64,000 nucleotides of DNA, taken from Halobaculum roseum. GTDB lineage: Archaea; Halobacteriota; Halobacteria; Halobacteriales; Haloferacaceae. The translations under genes and the position numbers were made by a program. The DNA lies in NCBI RefSeq assembly GCF_019880245.1, contig NZ_CP082286.1, forward strand, positions 248,001 to 312,000, given 5' to 3'. The stretch's first letter is position 1. The number at the start of each line of letters is the position of its first letter. The notes beneath the pieces are model-generated. The model was not told the DNA's origin. It was given only the letters and a program-made list of their open reading frames with translations, and ran no database searches. Shown here piece by piece: positions 60,092-64,000 of this stretch.

Positions 60092-60544
60092 ATGACGTTG
60101 GTCGTCGTACCGGTTCGATACCCGCTCTCGAAGCACTCCAAGGCGACGTTGTCGGAGGCGATCCGGATCGCCGAGGAGCGCGACGCCGAGTTGACTATCC
60201 TCCACGTGGATCTGTATCAGGAGGGTCGGGAGGTGACCCGGACGCAGCTCAAGCGCGCGGTCGAGCGCGAGTTCGGCCGGCTCCCCACCGTTCGCTACGT
60301 CGTCCGCCGGGGGTTCCTCGTCGAGGAGACGATCCTCGACGAGGTCGCCGCCGAGGAGGCCGACGTGGTCGTCATCGGCGCCAAGCAGGCGAGCCGGTGG
60401 CGGCGGACCATCCGGAAGCTGTTCTCCGATCCCGACATCGAGACGTTCCTGAAGGGGAAGCTCGACGCGACGGTGATCACCGTCCGCGCGAACGGGGAGT
60501 CGACGGAGCTTGCGCCCGCGAACGGCGGCCGCGACGACCCGTGA
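60092..60544 (+). CDS. universal stress protein (UspA-like)
   Basis: 150 residues of the Usp fold: TLVVVPVRYPLSKHSKATLSEAI, LTILHVDLY, EEADVVVIGAKQASRWRRTIRKLF and the C-terminal DATVITV strand. The G-2x-G-9x-G(S/T) ATP-binding pattern is weak here. Its stop overlaps the GTG of the biotin ligase gene (GTGA at 60541), so the two are cotranscribed. TATA: gtgtttacac before the ATG at 60092. Confidence 0.85.
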   Translation: MTLVVVPVRYPLSKHSKATLSEAIRIAEERDAELTILHVDLYQEGREVTRTQLKRAVEREFGRLPTVRYVVRRGFLVEETILDEVAAEEADVVVIGAKQASRWRRTIRKLFSDPDIETFLKGKLDATVITVRANGESTELAPANGGRDDP

Positions 60545-61617
60545 CGGGCGACGACGACCGGAACGGCGGCACCGACGCCACCGACGCCACCGACGCCACC
60601 GACGCCACCGACGCCACCGACGCCACCGACATTGACGCCGGCGTTCCCGCCACCCGCCGGGCCCTCCTGGAGGCGCTCGCGGGCGGACCGGTGACCGGGC
60701 CGGCGCTGGCCGACCGCCTCGGCGTGTCGCGCGCGGCCGTCTGGAACCACGTCGAGGCGCTGCGCGATGCCGGCGTCGCCGTCGAGAGTGCCGCCGCCGG
60801 CTACGTCGTGACCGATGTGTCGGGATACTCCGGCGAGGCGATCGCCTACGGCCTCGACGCGCCGTTCGACGTGGAGTACCACGACGCCGTCGGCTCGACG
60901 AACGACCGCGCCCGCGAACTCGCGGCCGCGGGCGCGGACGACGTTGCCGTGGTCGCCGACGAGCAGACCGCCTCGCGCGGCCGGCTCGACCGCGAGTGGG
61001 TGTCGCCGCCGGGCGGCGTCTGGCTGTCGGTCGTGTGCCGTCCCGAAGTCCCCCCCGCTCATGCCCCGGCGTACACGCTCGCGATGGCCGTCGCGGTGAC
61101 GCGCGCCTGTCGCGAGACGGGCGTCGACGCGCGGATCAAGTGGCCCAACGACGTGCTCGTCGGCGACGACGAGGGGACCGGGGCGGAACCGACCGAGCGC
61201 GGCGGCCGGAAGCTGTGCGGCATCCTCACCGAGATGGAGGGGGAGGCCGACCGCGTCTCCTGGCTCGTCGTCGGCGTCGGCCTCAACGCGAACGTCGACC
61301 CCGCGGACCTGCCGGCGTCCGCCGACGCGACGAGCCTGCTGGCCGAGCGCGGCGAGCCGGTCGACCGGCGCGTGCTCGTCCAGCGGATCCTGGAGGAGTT
61401 CGACGACCTCCGCGGCGACCTCCGCGGGGCCGTGTCGGCGTGGGAGGAGCACGCCGACACCGTGGGGCGGCGCGTCCGCGTCGAGACCCCCGGCGGCGTC
61501 GTGGAGGGCGAGGCCGTCGGGATCGTGTTCCCCGGCGCGCTCGTCGTCGAGACCGAAGAGGGGACCGTCCGGGTGACCGCGGGCGACTGCGAGCACCTGC
61601 GGCCGGCCGACCGCTGA
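60541..61617 (+). CDS. birA: biotin--[acetyl-CoA carboxylase] ligase BirA with N-terminal HTH
   Basis: 358 residues from GTG. A low-complexity Asp-Ala-Thr leader (residues about 11-30) is encoded by a 9-bp tandem repeat; then a winged-helix domain (about 37-95; ALADRLGVSRAAVWNHVEALR), the catalytic ligase domain with GSTNDRARELAA, the biotin-binding GRLDREWVSPPGGVWLSVV, KWPNDVLVGDD and the C-terminal SH3-like domain. Attaches biotin to carboxyl carrier proteins and can repress biotin genes. Overlaps the Usp gene by 4 bases. Confidence 0.93.
   Translation: MTGDDDRNGGTDATDATDATDATDATDATDIDAGVPATRRALLEALAGGPVTGPALADRLGVSRAAVWNHVEALRDAGVAVESAAAGYVVTDVSGYSGEAIAYGLDAPFDVEYHDAVGSTNDRARELAAAGADDVAVVADEQTASRGRLDREWVSPPGGVWLSVVCRPEVPPAHAPAYTLAMAVAVTRACRETGVDARIKWPNDVLVGDDEGTGAEPTERGGRKLCGILTEMEGEADRVSWLVVGVGLNANVDPADLPASADATSLLAERGEPVDRRVLVQRILEEFDDLRGDLRGAVSAWEEHADTVGRRVRVETPGGVVEGEAVGIVFPGALVVETEEGTVRVTAGDCEHLRPADR
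60571..60630 (+). repeat. 9-bp tandem repeat inside birA
   Basis: accgacgcc occurs six times in a row (60571-60624) followed by accgac. It encodes (Thr-Asp-Ala) repeated. Slippage would change repeat number in steps of three residues and keep the frame, so length polymorphism between strains is expected. Confidence 0.85.
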
Positions 61618-61705
61618 ACGTCGCGTTCGCTACGTCACGTCGTCGCCTCCGCGGATCCCGAACCGTCACCTCCGGAACGCTCGACCCGTTCCCACGCAAA
61701 CCTCG

Positions 61706-62152
61706 TTACGTCGCGTCCGCGACCCGCACCGTGAGCACCGGCACGCTCGAGGACCGGACGACCTTCTCGGCGACGCTGCCCAACAGCAGTCGGTCGATGC
61801 CGCCGCGGCCGTGCGTCCCCATCACGATCAGGTCGCAGCCGTTGTCCTCGGCGTAGCGGACGATCTCGCGGCTCGGCGAGCCGTCGATCACCGCCGTCTC
61901 GACCGGGACCTCGTAGTCGTCGCCGAGCGCCTCGACCAGCGACACCGCGTCCTCGGCGTCGCCCCGGAGCATCTCGTCGATCCCCTCCCAGCTCGACTCC
62001 ATCGGCATCCCGGCGTACGACGCCGAGTTGACGACGTACAGCGCGTGGACGGTCGCCCCGTGCTGGACCGCCAGATCGACGGCGTGTCGGACCGCGCGCT
62101 CGACGCCGTCGGAGCCGTCGGTCGGAACGAGGATCCGGTCGTACATCCCCAT
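61706..62152 (-). CDS. universal stress protein (UspA-like)
   Basis: 148 residues with the Usp nucleotide motif: MGMYDRILVPTDGSDGVERAV at the N terminus and IVMGTHGRGGIDRLLLGSVAEKVVRSSSVPVLTV at the C terminus (the G-x2-G-x9-G-S/T ATP-binding set). Unlike the Usp at 60.1 kb the motif is complete here. ATG at 62152 (or 62146); ccttaatgcg at 62186-62195 is a candidate TATA. Confidence 0.92.
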   Translation of the reverse strand: MGMYDRILVPTDGSDGVERAVRHAVDLAVQHGATVHALYVVNSASYAGMPMESSWEGIDEMLRGDAEDAVSLVEALGDDYEVPVETAVIDGSPSREIVRYAEDNGCDLIVMGTHGRGGIDRLLLGSVAEKVVRSSSVPVLTVRVADAT

Positions 62153-62351
62153 GTGACTGTCTGTCGTACCCAGACGGCGGGGTCGCATTAAGGCTTCGCA
62201 CGACGGCACCGGCGTCTCGTGGTTTCGTGTTTCGATTCGTAATGCGGGGGTCTGTCGTTCAACTTGGTCGAGCCGACGGCTCGCGGAGAACTGCGTCACA
62301 CGCGAAAATCGCGAACGGTTCCGGCGCGGTGCCGGGGTCGAGCGCCGTCGA

Positions 62352-62618
62352 CTACAGGCGGCCGACTTCCTCGACGCTCACGCTCTCGACGCCCTCGACG
62401 CCGGAGAACGACTCCTCGACGGCCTCGGTGCCGCCGGCGTCGTCGGGGACGACGACCATCGGCAGGAGCGCGACGAGGCCGAACGCGACGTCGTCGCGCT
62501 CGACGTTCCGGATCTCCGCGCCCTGCGGGAGCGACTCCTCCAGCTTCTGCTGGAGCTCGTCGAGGTCGATGTCGGGGCTCTGCGGCATGACCTTCATCTT
62601 CGCGGCGACCTTCCCCAT
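62352..62618 (-). CDS. translation elongation factor 1-beta (aEF1B)
   Basis: 88 residues: [26 protein letters not shown] ... [26 protein letters not shown] ... [12 protein letters not shown]. This is the archaeal aEF1-beta family, the nucleotide-exchange factor for aEF1-alpha. It follows a 61-residue zinc-ribbon gene by 2 bases; that pairing is known from Haloferax as I remember it. Sequence of 199 bases between its stop and the upstream Usp gene (62153-62351) holds no recognised feature. Confidence 0.93.
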   Translation of the reverse strand: MGKVAAKMKVMPQSPDIDLDELQQKLEESLPQGAEIRNVERDDVAFGLVALLPMVVVPDDAGGTEAVEESFSGVEGVESVSVEEVGRL

Positions 62619-62620
62619 CG

Positions 62621-62806
62621 TTACGGCCCCCGGAACCCGCAGTCGGGACACTCGAAGAGGTTGCTCTGCTTGCGGCACTTCGCGCAGCGGCTGATCTGCG
62701 TGCCACAGTCGGGGCACTTGAACGTCGCCGCGGCCGTCCCCGCGACGTTGATGCCACAGGAGACGCAGCGTCGCTCGGAACGCTGCTCGGACTCTGACTG
62801 GCTCAT
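62621..62806 (-). CDS. small double zinc-finger protein (HVO_2753-like)
   Basis: 61 residues with four CPxCG-type pairs: [25 protein letters not shown] and ECPDCGFRG. Arranged as two zinc-binding units. Small double zinc-finger proteins of this type in Haloferax (HVO_2753 as I recall) affect biofilm and swarming. It precedes the aEF1-beta gene by 2 bases, forming an operon. A ccgttaaaagcc element lies just upstream (62830-62841). Confidence 0.9.
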   Translation of the reverse strand: MSQSESEQRSERRCVSCGINVAGTAAATFKCPDCGTQISRCAKCRKQSNLFECPDCGFRGP

Positions 62807-62949
62807 ACGGCTAGAGACCGGCGCGCGGCTTTTAACGGTTGTCTTTCAGACGGCGCGAACGGCCGATCCGGCTTCCGTCATTCGGGCCCTAGTCGTGCGA
62901 ATCGTTGGCGTACGACTTGCCGGCTGTGGACCGTTGTCGCGTCGACCGC

Positions 62950-64000
62950 TCACGCGATCACGAGCGGCCCGAGTAACACGCCCATCAGGTGGACCCGTCG
63001 GCAGCCGAGCCGGACGGGAACGAAGCCGACCGCGGCCGCGGCGACGAGCACGCCCAGCCCGAACGGGCCGGCGAACGCGAGCGACAGCAGCGCCAGCCCG
63101 ACGATCACTCCCCCGACCAGCGGGGCGTGCGGGAGTCCGCCGACGACGCGGAGCGCGGCGTCGCCGACCAGCACGACCGCGACGGTTCCGACCGCCCCCG
63201 CGACAACCACCGCCGAGAGCAGCGGCGGGAGCGCGGCCGGGACGCCCGCCCCGTCGAGGGCGACGAACACGCCCGAGCGCGTCGCGTCGAACGACCAGTA
63301 CGCGAACAGCGCGAACACCGCCGTCGCCGTGTTCGCCCCGCTGGTCGCGACGACGTACTCCCGCGCCGGGTCGCGGCCGGCGGTGGCCGGCAGCGCCAGC
63401 ACGGCCGCCACGCCCGCGGAGACGCCGGGGAGGTACCCGACCGCGGCGCCGCCGCCCGCGCCGGCGGCGGCCGCACCCGTCAGCTCGCGACCGGACAGCC
63501 CCAGGCGGGCGTCGGCCTGCGACGGGACGCCGGCGCCGCCGAGCGCGTCGACCAGCACCGGCACGCCGAACAGCCCGGCGAACAGCGGGGCGAGGACCCC
63601 GCCGGCGGCGACGAGCGGGTCCGTCGGCGCATCGAGCGTGACCAGTCCAAGCGCCGTCGCGAGCGCGAACGAGAGCGCGCCGGCGAGTCGACGGCGGTTG
63701 TTCGACTCGGTGAGCACGAGCAACAGCGCCACTCCCGCGAGCACGACCGGCAGCCACGCGCGTAGATACGGATACGCGACGCGCATCCCCGCGGTGACGA
63801 CGGCCGCGGCGGGGAGCGCGGTCGCCAGCGCCAGCCCCGACCCGACCGCCGAGAGACGCATCGCCTCACGCCCGCGCCCCTCCGCGACCAACCGATGGCC
63901 GGGGAGCGCCGCGGCCGCCATCGCGGCGTCGGGGACCCCGAGCGCCAGCGACGGCACGATGTCGAGGAACGTGTGGACGACGCCGGCGGCCACCATCGCG
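62950..64000 (-). CDS. TctA/tripartite tricarboxylate transporter permease-like protein (5' truncated)
   Basis: Open to the window edge; about 350 residues of a polytopic membrane protein with some 9-10 helices. The TctA signatures are HTFLDIVPSLALGVPDAAMAAAALPGHRLVAEGRG near the N terminus of the visible part and GYLPGVSAGVAAVLALP and DALGGAGVP later. Archaeal members are stand-alone permeases without TctB/TctC. The N-terminal part lies outside the window. Substrate (citrate-like) is inferred. Confidence 0.8.
   Translation of the reverse strand, partial: AMVAAGVVHTFLDIVPSLALGVPDAAMAAAALPGHRLVAEGRGREAMRLSAVGSGLALATALPAAAVVTAGMRVAYPYLRAWLPVVLAGVALLLVLTESNNRRRLAGALSFALATALGLVTLDAPTDPLVAAGGVLAPLFAGLFGVPVLVDALGGAGVPSQADARLGLSGRELTGAAAAGAGGGAAVGYLPGVSAGVAAVLALPATAGRDPAREYVVATSGANTATAVFALFAYWSFDATRSGVFVALDGAGVPAALPPLLSAVVVAGAVGTVAVVLVGDAALRVVGGLPHAPLVGGVIVGLALLSLAFAGPFGLGVLVAAAAVGFVPVRLGCRRVHLMGVLLGPLVIA

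Noticed and set aside
60571..60630. Tandem 9-bp units as a possible CRISPR or origin iteron
   Set aside because: Too short, in frame inside birA and coding for Thr-Asp-Ala; a plain coding microsatellite.
62153..62351. Possible small RNA or terminator near cgcgaaaatcgcg
   Set aside because: Only a 5-bp stem with weak surroundings; no promoter motif or homologous copy found.
1..64000. tRNA genes
   Set aside because: No clear tRNA T-arm plus anticodon-arm pattern was found in any intergenic gap; a few T-arm-like matches (for example around 22790) lack the rest of the cloverleaf.
1..64000. Insertion sequence, prophage or integrated element
   Set aside because: No transposase, integrase, capsid or plasmid gene seen, and gene content and base composition look uniform.

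Overview
The window reads as chromosomal DNA from an extremely halophilic archaeon (class Halobacteria). Evidence seen directly: very high G+C, predicted proteins rich in Asp/Glu, TATA-like boxes (for example tttatata, gttttatg, gtttttatt) centred roughly 25-35 bases upstream of many start codons so that most transcripts look leaderless, GTG starts, a PGF-type archaeosortase tail, and haloarchaeal hallmark genes (CDC48 with an Hsp20-like partner, haloarchaeal malate synthase, DpsA, geranylgeranyl reductase-type lipid enzyme, RtcB/archease, JAMM protease beside a RibL-type FAD synthase, aEF1-beta beside a tiny double zinc-finger protein). The genus cannot be fixed from the sequence alone.

Layout. 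1-8.7 kb: N-acetyltransferase, CDC48 operon, alpha/beta hydrolase, pantothenate gene panB, HAD phosphatase + acyl-CoA dehydrogenase, and a PGF-CTERM surface protein. 8.7-21.5 kb: metabolism and translation quality control (AlaX-type editing protein, MBF1, 2-hydroxyacid dehydrogenase, FAH-family hydrolase, malate synthase, glyoxalase-like protein, a 1012-residue FAD/Fe-S D-lactate dehydrogenase-like protein, Asd, a Cys/Met PLP enzyme, a class V aminotransferase). 21.5-28.1 kb: a divergent pair (NDT/TIR-like Rossmann protein and winged-helix regulator), a second acetyltransferase, a DUF502 membrane protein, and the RNA-ligase locus archease-DoxX-RtcB. 28.1-39.4 kb: small and hypothetical genes, a metalloprotease-like protein, geranylgeranyl reductase, the SRP (7S) RNA gene, a thiolase/OB-fold pair, an Old Yellow Enzyme, and a NIF3-like gene with an apparent frameshift. 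39.4-52.8 kb: DpsA with a putative iron/metal operator, nitrilase, HEAT-repeat protein, secreted phospholipase D-like protein, RecJ/DHH phosphoesterase, JAMM-RibL, a methyltransferase, and FolD-GlyA (one-carbon metabolism). 52.8-64 kb: CHAT (caspase-like) protease, TbsP-like regulator, YcaO protein, an approximately 500-base gene-free repeat-rich spacer, 5'-nucleotidase, stress proteins, biotin ligase, aEF1-beta and a truncated TctA-like transporter.

The most notable items beyond ordinary annotation are: (i) two copies of what looks like one undescribed small structured RNA family (about 4210-4289 plus and 28161-28242 minus), each in a tail-to-tail intergenic gap with the same 15-base promoter-like motif and a stem with a compensatory base change; (ii) a shared 17-base operator-like sequence (15/17 identical) upstream of dpsA and a 57-residue gene; (iii) a CHAT protease, an NDT/TIR-like protein and a YcaO protein without recognisable partners; (iv) two genes with apparent single-base frameshifts. 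No insertion sequence, prophage, CRISPR array or tRNA was recognised; the window looks like a stable core chromosome.
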